DNA from: Streptacidiphilus sp. P02-A3a
GTDB lineage: Bacteria > Actinomycetota > Actinomycetes > Streptomycetales > Streptomycetaceae
Length of the DNA: 64,000 bases
Direction: 5' to 3'
NCBI RefSeq assembly: GCF_014084105.1
Contig: NZ_CP048289.1
Span: forward strand, 2,179,922 to 2,243,921
Positions 24,231 through 34,367 of the stretch are shown here, in pieces (the first letter of the stretch is position 1; each line of letters starts with the position of its first letter). A program made the position numbers and the translations under genes. Under the pieces are notes generated by a model. That model was not told where the DNA came from. It did no database searches and worked only from the letters and a program-made list of their open reading frames with translations.

Positions 24231-25403
24231 CTACGGCAGTGCCAGCATCTGGTCCAGTGCCGCCCGGGCGTGCGCCGAGGTGGTCGGGTCCACCGTGATC
24301 ACGTTCGGCACCCGGCCCGCCACCAGCGACTCCAGCGCCCAGACCAGGTGCGGCAGGTCGATCCGGTTCATGGTGGAGCAGAAGCAGACCGTCCGGTCCA
24401 GGAAGGCGATCTCCTTGTCCGGGTGCGCCTTGGCCAGCCGCCGGACCAGGTTGAGCTCGGTGCCGATGGCCCACTTGCTGCCGGGCTCGGCCGCGTCCAG
24501 CGCCTTGATGATGTACTCGGTCGAACCCACCAGGTCGGCCGCCTGGACCACCTCGTGCCTGCACTCCGGGTGCACCAGCACGGTGACGCCGGGGATCCGC
24601 TCGCGGACCTCGTTGACCGAGTCCAGCGAGAAGCGGCCGTGCACCGAGCAGTGGCCGCGCCACAGGATCATCTTCGCCGCCCGCAGCTGCTCCACGGTCA
24701 GGCCGCCGTTCGGCTTGTGCGGGTTGTAGACCACGCACTCGTCCAGCCCGATGCCCAGATCCCGGACGGCGGTGTTCCGGCCGAGGTGCTGGTCCGGCAG
24801 GAAGAGCACCTTCTGCCCCTGCTCGAACGCCCACTCCAGGGCTCGCTGGGCGTTGGAGGAGGTGCAGATGGTGCCGCCGTGGCTGCCGGTGAAGGCCTTG
24901 ATGTCGGCCGAGGAGTTCATGTACGCGACCGGGACCACGGTGTCGGCGATGCCCGCGTCGGTGAGCGCGTCCCAGCACTCGGCGACCTGCTCGGCGGTGG
25001 CCATGTCGGCCATCGAGCAGCCGGCCGCCAGGTCCGGCAGGATCACCCGCTGGTCCGGGCCGGTGAGGATGTCCGCGCTCTCGGCCATGAAGTGCACGCC
25101 GCAGAAGACGATGAACTCCGCCTCGGGCCGGTTCGCCGCGTCCCGGGCCAGCTTGAAGGAGTCGCCGGTGACGTCGGCGAACTCGATCACCTCGTCGCGC
25201 TGGTAGTGGTGCCCGAGCACGAAGACCCGGTCGCCGAGCGCGGCCTTGGCGGCGCGGGCGCGCGCGACCAGGTCCGGGTCGGAGGCGGCGGGGAGGTCGC
25301 CGGGACAGTCGACGCCGCGCTCACTGGCCGGGTCGGCCTGCTGGCCGAGCAGCAGCAGGGCGAGCGGGGTGGGCGCAGGCTCTTCGTAGGTGATGGTGCT
25401 CAC
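24231..25403 (-). CDS. nadA: Quinolinate synthase
   Basis: 4Fe-4S enzyme that condenses iminoaspartate with dihydroxyacetone phosphate in NAD synthesis. 390 residues from GTG 25403, set by AGGAGGG. Family motifs: VLGHHYQRDEVIEFADVTGDS, FCGVHFMAESADIL, PDQHLGRN, WRGHCSVHGRFSL, HPECRHEVV. Candidate cluster ligands are C101, C252 and C340, the spacing seen in Bacillus-type NadA. No nadB or nadC is visible here. The AT-rich promoter region upstream is shared with the divergent LtrA gene. Confidence 0.96.
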   Translation of the reverse strand: MSTITYEEPAPTPLALLLLGQQADPASERGVDCPGDLPAASDPDLVARARAAKAALGDRVFVLGHHYQRDEVIEFADVTGDSFKLARDAANRPEAEFIVFCGVHFMAESADILTGPDQRVILPDLAAGCSMADMATAEQVAECWDALTDAGIADTVVPVAYMNSSADIKAFTGSHGGTICTSSNAQRALEWAFEQGQKVLFLPDQHLGRNTAVRDLGIGLDECVVYNPHKPNGGLTVEQLRAAKMILWRGHCSVHGRFSLDSVNEVRERIPGVTVLVHPECRHEVVQAADLVGSTEYIIKALDAAEPGSKWAIGTELNLVRRLAKAHPDKEIAFLDRTVCFCSTMNRIDLPHLVWALESLVAGRVPNVITVDPTTSAHARAALDQMLALP

Positions 25404-25463
25404 GGGCGGCTGCCCTCCTGTGTGGGAGCGGCTGAGGGACCGCACCCTTTTCGTCTATCTGAC

Positions 25464-25478
25464 GTTATCAATCATAAC
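25464..25478. promoter_or_regulatory. AT-rich inverted repeat upstream of nadA
   Basis: GTTAT-CAATC-ATAAC lies 61 bases before the nadA start in the 270-base divergent region. It could be an operator or part of a promoter. No assignment. Confidence 0.35.
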
Positions 25479-25673
25479 CCGCGACCACCTCCAGCGGACC
25501 GACCGAGGTGGCAATGTGATCCACGCCGCTATCGCCGGACTGGCGGTATACAAGTGGCGCGGCCCGCCCCTGCCGGACAGGCTCAAGGCGGCGACCGGTC
25601 GGCGGGCCGCACGCCGCGCCCGGACGGACGCCGCGCGCGGAGGGGCCGGGTTCGACGGAAGGGTACGCGCCAG

Positions 25674-26876
25674 ATGAGCGACGGGGCGAACGCGCGGGCA
25701 GGTCACGACCGCGCGCTGCGGCGGATGCTGCCGCGCAGCCGGGCGGAGTCGCACCGCGCCTCCACCCCGCTGGAGCTGTTCTTCGACCTGTGCTTCGTGG
25801 TCGCCGTCGCCCAGGGCGGGAGCCAGCTGGCGCACGCCCTCGCCGCCGGGCACCTGGCCAAGGGCCTGACCGGCTACGCCGTCGTCTTCTTCGCGGTGTG
25901 GTGGGCCTGGATGAACTTCTCCTGGTTCGCCTCCGCCTACGACACCGACGACGTCGCCTACCGGCTGGCCACCCTGGTACAGATCACCGGCGCGCTGATC
26001 CTGGCGGCCGGGGTGCCCCGGCTGTTCGACGGACAGCTGGTGGTCGGCGTGGTCGGCTACCTGGTGATGCGCCTCGCCATGGTCGCCCAGTGGCTGCGGG
26101 CCGCGGGCAGCGCCACCGGCCCGCAGCGCACGGTGGCGCTGCGCTACGCCCGGGGCATCGCCCTGGTCCAGGCCTGCTGGGTGGTGCTGCTGTTCCTGCC
26201 GCACGTGCTGCGCGTTCCGCTGTTCCTGCTGCTGTGGCTGGCCGAACTGCTGGTCCCGTTGCTCGCCGAGCGGGACCAGCAGACCTCCTGGCACCCCGAG
26301 CACATCGCCGAGCGCTACGGCCTGTTCACCCTGATCGTGCTGGGCGAGTCGGTCTCGGCGGCGACCATCGCGGTGCAGTCGGCGCTGGACGAGCACGACG
26401 CCTTCGTCGAACTGCTGCCGATCGCCGTCGGCGGGCTGCTGATCTGCTTCTCCGCCTGGTGGATCTACTTCGCCCGGCCGGTGCACGGCTACCTGGAGTC
26501 CAACCGGCAGGCCTTCGCCTGGGGCTACGGGCACTACCTGGTGCTGGCCTCGGCGGCGGCGGTGGGCGCGGGCCTGGAGGTCGCGGTCGAGCACGCGGTG
26601 GGCCAGGCCCACATCTCCGGCCGGGCCGCGGCGGCGGTGGTGACCGTGCCGACGGCGGTCTACCTGTTCACGGTCTGGGCGCTGCACGCCCGGCACGGCA
26701 AGCGCGGCCTCGGCCAGCTGCTGCTCCCGGCGGCCGCGGCGGCGGTGCTGCTCTGCACCCTGATCGGCGGCGCGGCGGCGGTGCTGGCGGCCGGACTGGT
26801 CTGCACGGGCACCGTCGGCCTGGGGCTGCTGCTCCAGTACGGCGGCCGCGGGCACGCCCCCGATCCGGCGGGCTGA
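25674..26876 (+). CDS. ltrA: Low-temperature-requirement A (LtrA) family membrane protein
   Basis: 400 residues from ATG 25674 with GGAAGGG ten bases before it. The family signature at the N-terminus, STPLELFFDLCFVVAVAQG, and in the middle, ERYGLFTLIVLGESV, are both present. About eleven hydrophobic helices can be seen. The protein was named after a Listeria gene needed for growth in the cold, but the biochemical role is unknown. It is divergent from nadA, and an Lrp-type regulator follows 27 bases downstream on the same strand. Confidence 0.92.
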   Translation: MSDGANARAGHDRALRRMLPRSRAESHRASTPLELFFDLCFVVAVAQGGSQLAHALAAGHLAKGLTGYAVVFFAVWWAWMNFSWFASAYDTDDVAYRLATLVQITGALILAAGVPRLFDGQLVVGVVGYLVMRLAMVAQWLRAAGSATGPQRTVALRYARGIALVQACWVVLLFLPHVLRVPLFLLLWLAELLVPLLAERDQQTSWHPEHIAERYGLFTLIVLGESVSAATIAVQSALDEHDAFVELLPIAVGGLLICFSAWWIYFARPVHGYLESNRQAFAWGYGHYLVLASAAAVGAGLEVAVEHAVGQAHISGRAAAAVVTVPTAVYLFTVWALHARHGKRGLGQLLLPAAAAAVLLCTLIGGAAAVLAAGLVCTGTVGLGLLLQYGGRGHAPDPAG

Positions 26877-26903
26877 CCGCGCCGGTGTGCTACTTCTGTA
26901 CCC

Positions 26904-27395
26904 GTGCCCGCACCACGAACCCCTCCGAACCAGCCGTCCAGGCCGCCGCACACCCCCGGCGTCCGCCTGGACGAGACCGACCGCCGGGTGCTCGAACTGC
27001 TCGGACGCGACGGCCGGGCCTCCTACGCGGAGATCGGGCTGCTGGTGAACCTCTCGGCGACCGCCGTCAAGCGCCGGGTGGACCGGCTGCGCGAGCGCGG
27101 GGTGGTCCGCGGCTTCACCGTGGTGCTCGACCCGGAGCTGCTGGGCTGGGGCACCGAGGCCTTCGTCGAGATCTACTGCCGCGAGCGGACCTCGCCGGAG
27201 GAGATCCTGTCCTCGCTGCGGCAGTTCCCCGAGGTGGTCGCCGCCTGGACGGTCACCGGCGACCCGGACGCGCTGGTGCACCTGCGGGCGGCCGACACCC
27301 GGCACCTGGAGAGCGTGATCGAGCGGATCCGCAAGGAGCGCGGGGTGCAGCGCAGCCGTAGCTCGGTGGTGCTCAGCCAGCTCATCGGCGGCTGA
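26904..27395 (+). CDS. Lrp/AsnC family transcriptional regulator
   Basis: 163 residues from GTG 26904. A proline-rich N-tail is followed by the winged HTH (about 20-75: LDETDRRVLELLGRDGRASYAEIGLLVNLSATAVKRRVDRL) and a RAM/ligand-binding domain (about 80-150, with VVAAWTVTGDPDALVHL). These proteins form octamers and sense amino acids. It lies 169 bases before a PLP-dependent decarboxylase on the same strand, a frequent pairing, so it may control that gene in response to its substrate. The ribosome site is weak. Confidence 0.92.
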   Translation: MPAPRTPPNQPSRPPHTPGVRLDETDRRVLELLGRDGRASYAEIGLLVNLSATAVKRRVDRLRERGVVRGFTVVLDPELLGWGTEAFVEIYCRERTSPEEILSSLRQFPEVVAAWTVTGDPDALVHLRAADTRHLESVIERIRKERGVQRSRSSVVLSQLIGG

Positions 27396-27564
27396 CCGGC
27401 CCGGCCGCCGGGGGGTGCCGCGGCCGTCCGGGCGAATGCTGCGCGGGCGCCCGGGATCGCGCAGGAAAGCTGCGTCCGGGGCAACGTTCCGACATGCCGG
27501 GAGCACGGCCCGCTGCCTAGGGTTGATCACATCACCGCCGCCCCACCCGAGCGAGGACCCTCCC

Positions 27565-28929
27565 GTGACCCAGCGCATGCACCGGTACGACGCCGAGATG
27601 GTCGACCTGGTCTTCGACTACATGCGGGAGCGGCTCCAGTACGACCCGGTGCCGCTGGACCACCCCGGCGACGGCGACCGGCTCGGCCGGGCGCTGGAGG
27701 GGCTGCTGAACGCCCGAGGAAACGATCCTGCGGACGTGCTCAAGCTGTACGACCACGAGCTGTCGCGCGCCGTGATTTCAGCTGACAGTCCCCGTTATCT
27801 GTCATTCATTCCCTGTGCGCCCACCAAGGCCGCACTGCTGTTCGACATGGTGGTCTCCTGCGCCTCGCTCCAGGGCATCTCCTGGCTGGAGGCGGCCGGG
27901 GCCATCGCCGCCGAGAACCAGGTGCTGCGGCTGCTCGCCGACCGCGCCGGACTGCCGGAGACGGCCGGCGGCTGCTTCGTCTCCGGCGGCTCGGCGGGGA
28001 ACCTGTCCGCGCTGGTGGTCGCCCGCGACACCGCCCGGCACCGGCTCGGCCTGGCCCCCGGCGCGCGGATGCGGATCGCGGTCAGCGACCAGACCCACTC
28101 CTCGGTGACCAACACCCTCAACATCATCGGCGTGGAGAAGCTGGTCGTCCCGACCGCGAACCACCGGCTGACCGGCGAGGCGCTGCGGGCCGCGCTGGCG
28201 GCCGACGACAGCGAGGTCCCGGTCATCGGCGTGGTCGGCACCGCCGGTACCACCAACGCCGGGATCATCGACGACCTGGCCGGGATCGCCGAGGTCGCCC
28301 GCGAGCGCGAGCTGTGGTTCCACGTGGACGGCGCCTACGGCGGCGCGGGCCTGTTCGCCCCCTCCGTCCGCGACCGCTACGCCGGGATCGAGCACGCCGA
28401 CAGCTTCGTGGTGGACCCGCACAAGTGGCTGTTCGCGCCCTTCGACTGCGCCGCGCTGATCTACCGCAAGCCCTGGCTGGCCAAGGGCGTGCACACCCAG
28501 GACGCCTCCTACCTCGACGTGCTGCACACCGGCGACGACGAGGAGTGGAACCCCACCGACTACGCCTACCACCTCACCCGCCGCGCCCGGGGCCTGCCGC
28601 TGTGGTTCTCGCTGGCGGTCCACGGCACCGACGCCTACACCGAGGCCGTCGAGGCGGGCCTCACCCTGGCCCGGGAGACCGCCGCGCTGATCCGCGCCGA
28701 GTACCCGGAGCTGGAGCTGGTGCTCGACCCGGTGCTGTCCGCCGTGGTCTTCCGCCGCCGGGGCTGGACCGCCGAGGAGTACTACGCCTGGTCCCAGCGG
28801 CTGCTCGCCGAGCAGACCGGTTTCGTCACCCCCACCGGCTGGGAGGGCGAGGTCGTCGCCCGCTTCGCCTTCCTGCACCCGGGCACCACCATGGACATGG
28901 TCCGCGAGATCCTGGACACCACGCGCTGA
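27565..28929 (+). CDS. PLP-dependent group II amino acid decarboxylase
   Basis: 454 residues from GTG 27565 (GAGGA ahead). Fold type I decarboxylase of the aromatic amino acid, glutamate or diaminobutyrate branch. The PLP Schiff-base lysine is K287 (VDPHKWLFAP), D255 (FHVDGAYGG) pairs with the pyridine nitrogen, and H178 (DQTHSSV) stacks on the ring. The CFVSGGSAGNLSAL phosphate-binding segment is intact. The N-terminal part, which holds substrate-selecting residues, does not allow me to name the amino acid. Lrp regulator upstream. It converges on the GNAT gene with a 23-base gap. Confidence 0.92.
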   Translation: MTQRMHRYDAEMVDLVFDYMRERLQYDPVPLDHPGDGDRLGRALEGLLNARGNDPADVLKLYDHELSRAVISADSPRYLSFIPCAPTKAALLFDMVVSCASLQGISWLEAAGAIAAENQVLRLLADRAGLPETAGGCFVSGGSAGNLSALVVARDTARHRLGLAPGARMRIAVSDQTHSSVTNTLNIIGVEKLVVPTANHRLTGEALRAALAADDSEVPVIGVVGTAGTTNAGIIDDLAGIAEVARERELWFHVDGAYGGAGLFAPSVRDRYAGIEHADSFVVDPHKWLFAPFDCAALIYRKPWLAKGVHTQDASYLDVLHTGDDEEWNPTDYAYHLTRRARGLPLWFSLAVHGTDAYTEAVEAGLTLARETAALIRAEYPELELVLDPVLSAVVFRRRGWTAEEYYAWSQRLLAEQTGFVTPTGWEGEVVARFAFLHPGTTMDMVREILDTTR

Positions 28930-28952
28930 CCGGCGCCCGGTCGGCGGCGGCG

Positions 28953-29831
28953 CTACAGGTACCCGCCGGAGGGCAGGTACGGCGCCGGGGGGCGCATGCC
29001 GCGCAGCGCGAGGTAGCCGCGGGTGCGCACGGCCAGACCCGCCGCCAGGCAGACCTCCACCGCCCAGTCCTGCTCGGCGGTGGCGTTGGAGACGGTGGCC
29101 GCGGTGCCCACCGGGATCCGCAGCAGCGCCTCGGTCAGCAGCCGGGCGGCCAGCCGCCGGGAGGTGGCGGCCAGCAGCACGATCCGGCCCTCGCGCCGGT
29201 AGCAGTAGCCGCTGCCCGCCAGGGTGTCCACAACCAGCAGCTCGTCGCCGCCGCGCAGCAGCTGCTCGTGGTCGCTGCCGTGGGCGCCGCCGCGTACCCG
29301 CCGGTCCACCGAGTCCAGCAGCGGCTGGTGCGAGGCGGCGCCGAGGTGCACCGGGATGCCGTCGGCGGCGGGCAGCGCGGCCCGGTCCACCTGGCCGGCG
29401 AACACCATCGTCGGATGCAGCTGGAAACCGGCCGCGTGGTAGCGCCGGGCCGCGCGCGGGTCGGGTGAGGCGACGATGATGCCGCGCAGGCAGCCCCGGC
29501 CGTAGGCGACGGCGTGGTCCAGCAGCAGCCTGCCGATGCCCCTGCCCTGGGCGGCGGGCAGCACGGCGAACAGCGACAGCCCCCACAGCCCCTCCCGCCG
29601 CAGCGCCAGCGCCGTGCCGACCGGTTCGCCGCCGTCCTCGGCGATCCAGCAGCCGCCGGGATCGGTCGCCGCCAGGTACCTGTTCTTGGCCTCGGCGGCG
29701 GCGATCCGGGCCGGGGTCCACGGCGCCGCCACGCCCCCCAGGGACTCCTCCATGGCCGCGAAGGCGGCGGCCGAGATCTCCCGCACGGCGCGGGCGTCGG
29801 ACGCCGAGTCGCGGACCGGTCGAAGCAGCAT
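28953..29831 (-). CDS. GNAT acetyltransferase, two-domain type
   Basis: 292 residues from ATG 29831. The first half is a clear GNAT domain with LFAVLPAAQGRGIGRLLLDHA, the acetyl-CoA loop. The second half (about 170-292) is a weaker related domain with VSNATAEQDWAVEVCLAAGLAVRTRGYLALRG. Double-GNAT proteins of this size are common in Streptomyces, and the substrate is not predictable. It is divergent from erpA across a 188-base gap. Confidence 0.88.
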   Translation of the reverse strand: MLLRPVRDSASDARAVREISAAAFAAMEESLGGVAAPWTPARIAAAEAKNRYLAATDPGGCWIAEDGGEPVGTALALRREGLWGLSLFAVLPAAQGRGIGRLLLDHAVAYGRGCLRGIIVASPDPRAARRYHAAGFQLHPTMVFAGQVDRAALPAADGIPVHLGAASHQPLLDSVDRRVRGGAHGSDHEQLLRGGDELLVVDTLAGSGYCYRREGRIVLLAATSRRLAARLLTEALLRIPVGTAATVSNATAEQDWAVEVCLAAGLAVRTRGYLALRGMRPPAPYLPSGGYL

Positions 29832-29946
29832 GGCCCCAAGTCTGGCCGCCCGGCGGGGGCGTTGCCACAGGTTTCGCCCAGTGCCCGGGGCGAGAGCCCG
29901 TGGTCGTCGCGGACGGCGTGTGCGAGCATGGAGGCGAAGGGACCTT

Positions 29947-29964
29947 CCCCGGAATACTCCGGGG
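29947..29964. promoter_or_regulatory. Inverted repeat in front of erpA
   Basis: CCCCGGA-ATAC-TCCGGGG, 56 bases before the erpA start. It is either an operator or a leader hairpin. TACTCCGGGG also occurs at 5420-5431 upstream of the NsdA-like gene. Confidence 0.4.
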
Positions 29965-30019
29965 GCGCGGCGGGTTTGCCGCTGGTAGCAGTAAGTCGTC
30001 ACAACCCGGGAGTACACAG

Positions 30020-30373
30020 ATGACCGTCCAGGACGAGACCAACGTCGAGAGCGGGATCCTCCTCAGCGGTGCCGCCGCCGACAAGGTCCGCAGCCTGCTG
30101 GAGCAGGAGGGCCGGGACGACCTGGCGCTGCGGGTCGCGGTGCAGCCCGGTGGCTGCTCCGGCCTGCGCTACCAGCTGTTCTTCGACGAGCGTTCGCTCG
30201 ACGGCGACGTGCGCAAGGACTTCGGTGGCGTGAGCGTCGTCACCGACCGGATGAGCGCCCCCTACCTCGGCGGCGCCACCATCGACTTCGTCGACACCAT
30301 CGAGAAGCAGGGCTTCACCATCGACAACCCGAACGCCACCGGCTCCTGCGCCTGCGGCGACTCGTTCAGCTGA
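30020..30373 (+). CDS. erpA: Iron-sulfur cluster insertion protein, HesB/IscA/ErpA family
   Basis: A-type carrier of 117 residues that passes Fe-S clusters to target proteins. The three invariant cysteines are C46 (GGCSGLRYQ), C110 and C112 (GSCACGDSF). It starts at ATG 30020. Fe-S clients encoded in the window include LipA, NadA and the Rieske protein QcrA. A cysteine desulfurase fusion lies about 2.3 kb downstream. The gene is monocistronic: divergent neighbour on the left, strong hairpin on the right. Confidence 0.94.
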   Translation: MTVQDETNVESGILLSGAAADKVRSLLEQEGRDDLALRVAVQPGGCSGLRYQLFFDERSLDGDVRKDFGGVSVVTDRMSAPYLGGATIDFVDTIEKQGFTIDNPNATGSCACGDSFS

Positions 30374-30385
30374 GCCCCGCCCTTC

Positions 30386-30428
30386 CGGGCCCCCGCCACC
30401 GCCTGATCCCAGGCCGGGCGGGGGCCCG
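30386..30428. terminator. Hairpin after erpA
   Basis: CGGGCCCCCGCC (30386-30397) pairs perfectly with GGCGGGGGCCCG (30417-30428). It lies between convergent genes, 12 bases past the erpA stop. Confidence 0.8.
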
Positions 30429-30478
30429 AGGCGTTCCCGGCCACCGAGCGGGCCGCCGGTCGGGCCGCCGACCGGGTC

Positions 30479-31117
30479 TCAGCCGCCGATCTTGGTCGGG
30501 CCGGGGGAGTAGTACTTGGTGCCGGTGGGCGCGTCCAGCTGCGGCAGGTTCTGGCCGGTGCCGCTGTCGACCACCCGGCGGCCGTCCAGCGGTGCGCCCA
30601 GGTCGGTGCTCAGCTGCTGCTGGCGCACCAGCATCGGGCAGGCCGTGCCCGACTTCTCGGGCTGGGTGACCACGACGGAGACCAGCACCTCCCCGGGGGT
30701 GGACTGGTCCGCCCGCAGGCCGTACTTGTCGCAGATGCCCGCGTAGAAGTACACCGTCAGCTCGTCGCCGTCGCTGCTGTAGCCGGTGCCCTTGACGGCC
30801 TGCCCGCCCGGCGTCGGGGTCGCCGTGGCGGAGCCGCCGGACGCCCCCGAGGGCGAGCCGGTGGCCGACGGCGAGGGCACCCGGATGATCGGCCCGCCCG
30901 GTTGGATGCTGGGGCTGCCGCTGCTGCTCGGCGTCGTGTTCGCGCCGGCGGAGGTGCTGGACGGTTTGGCCGACGCCGTGGTCGAGGCGCAGGCCGCCGC
31001 CCCGCCCACGGTCAGCGCCGCCACGGCGGCCAGCGTGACCAGGCGCCCGGTGGTCGTCCGGTGCCGCTTCGGCAGGTGCTTCGGCTGCTGCTTCGGCGCG
31101 TCGAAGTCGATCTCCAC
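30479..31117 (-). CDS. Membrane-anchored or secreted protein of unknown function
   Basis: 212 residues from GTG 31117, with GGAGGCGA nine bases before it. A basic N-terminal tail of about 25 residues precedes one hydrophobic segment (LVTLAAVAALTVGGAAACA). This could be a signal peptide or a non-cleaved anchor; the cysteine after it does not sit in a standard lipobox. A Ser/Thr/Pro/Gly linker leads to a small domain of about 110 residues with two cysteines (GICDKYG and TACPML) that could form a disulfide outside the cell. Family not recognised. Confidence 0.75.
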   Translation of the reverse strand: MEIDFDAPKQQPKHLPKRHRTTTGRLVTLAAVAALTVGGAAACASTTASAKPSSTSAGANTTPSSSGSPSIQPGGPIIRVPSPSATGSPSGASGGSATATPTPGGQAVKGTGYSSDGDELTVYFYAGICDKYGLRADQSTPGEVLVSVVVTQPEKSGTACPMLVRQQQLSTDLGAPLDGRRVVDSGTGQNLPQLDAPTGTKYYSPGPTKIGG

Positions 31118-31148
31118 AGTTTCGCCTCCTGGTGCTGTCCCTGGTTGA

Positions 31149-32615
<1,467 letters not shown>

Positions 32616-32635
32616 GCCGCCCCGCCCACCAGGCC

Positions 32636-34030
32636 CTAGCTCAACCGGCGGACCAGGTACGCCGTCCCGCCGTCGGAGCCGTAGCGCTCCGACGGCTGCT
32701 CGCCCTGGTACCGCTGGCCGCGCATCTCGCACCAGGCCGGGATGTCCAGCCGGGCGGCCTCGTCGTCGGAGAGCACCGCGACCAGGCCGCCCACCGGCAC
32801 CTCGGCGAAGTGCTTCGCCAGCTCGATCACCGGGATCGGGCAGCGCCGCCCCAGCGTGTCCAGCACCAGTGGGCCCCGGTCCGCCGCCGGGGCGGCCGGG
32901 GCGGCCGGTTCCAGCTGCGCCCGGACCGCCGCCACCGCCCCCGGCAGCACCTCCAGGAACCGCTCCAGGTCGGCGTCGGCGCAGTCGTCCGGCAGCGAGA
33001 CCCGGACGTTGCCCTCGGTCAGCGCGCCCATCGCGGCCAGCACGTGGCTCGGCGTCAGCGTGCTGGAGGTGCAGGAGGAGCCGGAGGAGACCGCGAAGCC
33101 CGCCCGGTCCAGCTCGCCCAGCAGCGCCTCGCCGTCCACGTACAGGCAGGAGAAGGTCAGCAGGTGCGGCAGCCGCCGCAGCGGATCCCCGAGCACCGCC
33201 AGATCCGGCACCAGCGCCGGGAGTTCGGCGCGCAGCCGGTCGATCCTGGCGTGCTGCACCGGGTTCAGCCGCGCCGCCTGCTGCCGGACCGCCCGCAGGG
33301 ACACCGCCGCCGCGATCGCCCCCGGGACGTTGACGAAGCCCGGCACCCGCCCGGACTCCCGGTCGTCGGCGGGCAGCGGCGAGCGGTAGCGGACGCCCTT
33401 GCGCACCGCCAGTACGCCCACCCCGGCCGGTCCGCCCCACTTGTGCGCCGAGGCGGTCAGCAGCGACCAGCCCTCCGGCGGCGGCAGCCGCCCGGCCGAC
33501 TGCGCGGCGTCCACCAGCAGCGGCACCCCCGCCGCCGCGCACCGCTCGGCCACCTCGGCCACCGGCTGGACCGTCCCCACCTCGTGGTTGGCCGACTGCA
33601 ACGCGGCCAGCGCGGTGCCCGGCAGCAGCTCGGCGGCGAAGCGCTCCGGGTCGACCCGGCCGAGGGCGTCCACCGGGACGCCGTGGGCACTGCCGCCGGC
33701 CGCCTCGTGCTGCTCCGCCGCATGGAGGACGGACGAGTGTTCTACGGCCGAATGTACGAAGCGGCGTCCTTTCCGGTGATTCCCGGCGAGTGCGCCCAGC
33801 ACCGCGAGCTGGTTGGCCTGGGTGCCGGAGGCGGTGAACACCACCTCGTCCGGCCGGGCGCCGAGTTCGGCGGCCACGGTCTCCCGGGCCGCGTCCAGCA
33901 GCATCCGGGCCCGGCGCGCGTCCCGGTACAGCCGGGCCGGGTCGGCCCAGCCCTCGTCGAGCGCGGACAGCAGCGCCTGCCGGGCGAGCGGATGGAGCGG
34001 CGCGGTCGAGGCGGCGTCGAAGTACGGCAC
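32636..34030 (-). CDS. Cysteine desulfurase fused to a TusA-type sulfurtransferase domain
   Basis: 464 residues. Residues 1-370 are a NifS/IscS-type PLP desulfurase: start MPYFDAASTAPLHP, Schiff-base K197 (SAHKWGGPAG), persulfide cysteine C320 in the SSGSSCTSSTLTPSHVL loop. An Ala/Pro linker at 374-384 leads to a TusA/SirA domain (386-464) with the sulfur-accepting C397 in LGRRCPIPVIELAKH. One chain could therefore release sulfur from cysteine and carry it on as persulfide. The receiver is unknown; candidates are tRNA thiolation, molybdopterin or Fe-S assembly. It is annotated in other Streptomyces as a composite protein, but its function is not established. Confidence 0.93.
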   Translation of the reverse strand: MPYFDAASTAPLHPLARQALLSALDEGWADPARLYRDARRARMLLDAARETVAAELGARPDEVVFTASGTQANQLAVLGALAGNHRKGRRFVHSAVEHSSVLHAAEQHEAAGGSAHGVPVDALGRVDPERFAAELLPGTALAALQSANHEVGTVQPVAEVAERCAAAGVPLLVDAAQSAGRLPPPEGWSLLTASAHKWGGPAGVGVLAVRKGVRYRSPLPADDRESGRVPGFVNVPGAIAAAVSLRAVRQQAARLNPVQHARIDRLRAELPALVPDLAVLGDPLRRLPHLLTFSCLYVDGEALLGELDRAGFAVSSGSSCTSSTLTPSHVLAAMGALTEGNVRVSLPDDCADADLERFLEVLPGAVAAVRAQLEPAAPAAPAADRGPLVLDTLGRRCPIPVIELAKHFAEVPVGGLVAVLSDDEAARLDIPAWCEMRGQRYQGEQPSERYGSDGGTAYLVRRLS

Positions 34031-34367
34031 CTTCCCACGTTACCCACCGGGGGTCTGGCGGCGCGTCAGGGGGCACCTCGGCCAGTGATCGTTTGGGTGA
34101 CTTATGGTGTGTCAGTCGAACCGCTTCCACAGGCTGCCCAACTGACCGGTAGCCGTCGTTCAGTAACCCATCTGACCAGCGATTCCACCCGTCCGGGGGC
34201 CATCCGGGGGCGGCTTCGGCGCGTTAGCCGGACCTGCCCGCGAAGCTCCGATACGCCTGGAGTAGGGTTTGGCCCGCATAAACATCCAAACCCTGCCCGC
34301 AGACCGGGCCATCGGGCCCCACAGTCCCGCTGGCGCGTGAGCGGGCGAGACTTCGGGAAGGCGCTAC
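34031..34367. promoter_or_regulatory. Divergent regulatory region with a 9-bp-arm inverted repeat before ctaC
   Basis: The 337-base gap between the desulfurase fusion and ctaC must hold both promoters. AGGGTTTGG (34264-34272) is repeated inverted as CCAAACCCT (34286-34294) around a 13-base centre CCCGCATAAACAT, 74 bases before ctaC. It may be an operator or a leader hairpin. I see no gene here. Confidence 0.5.
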
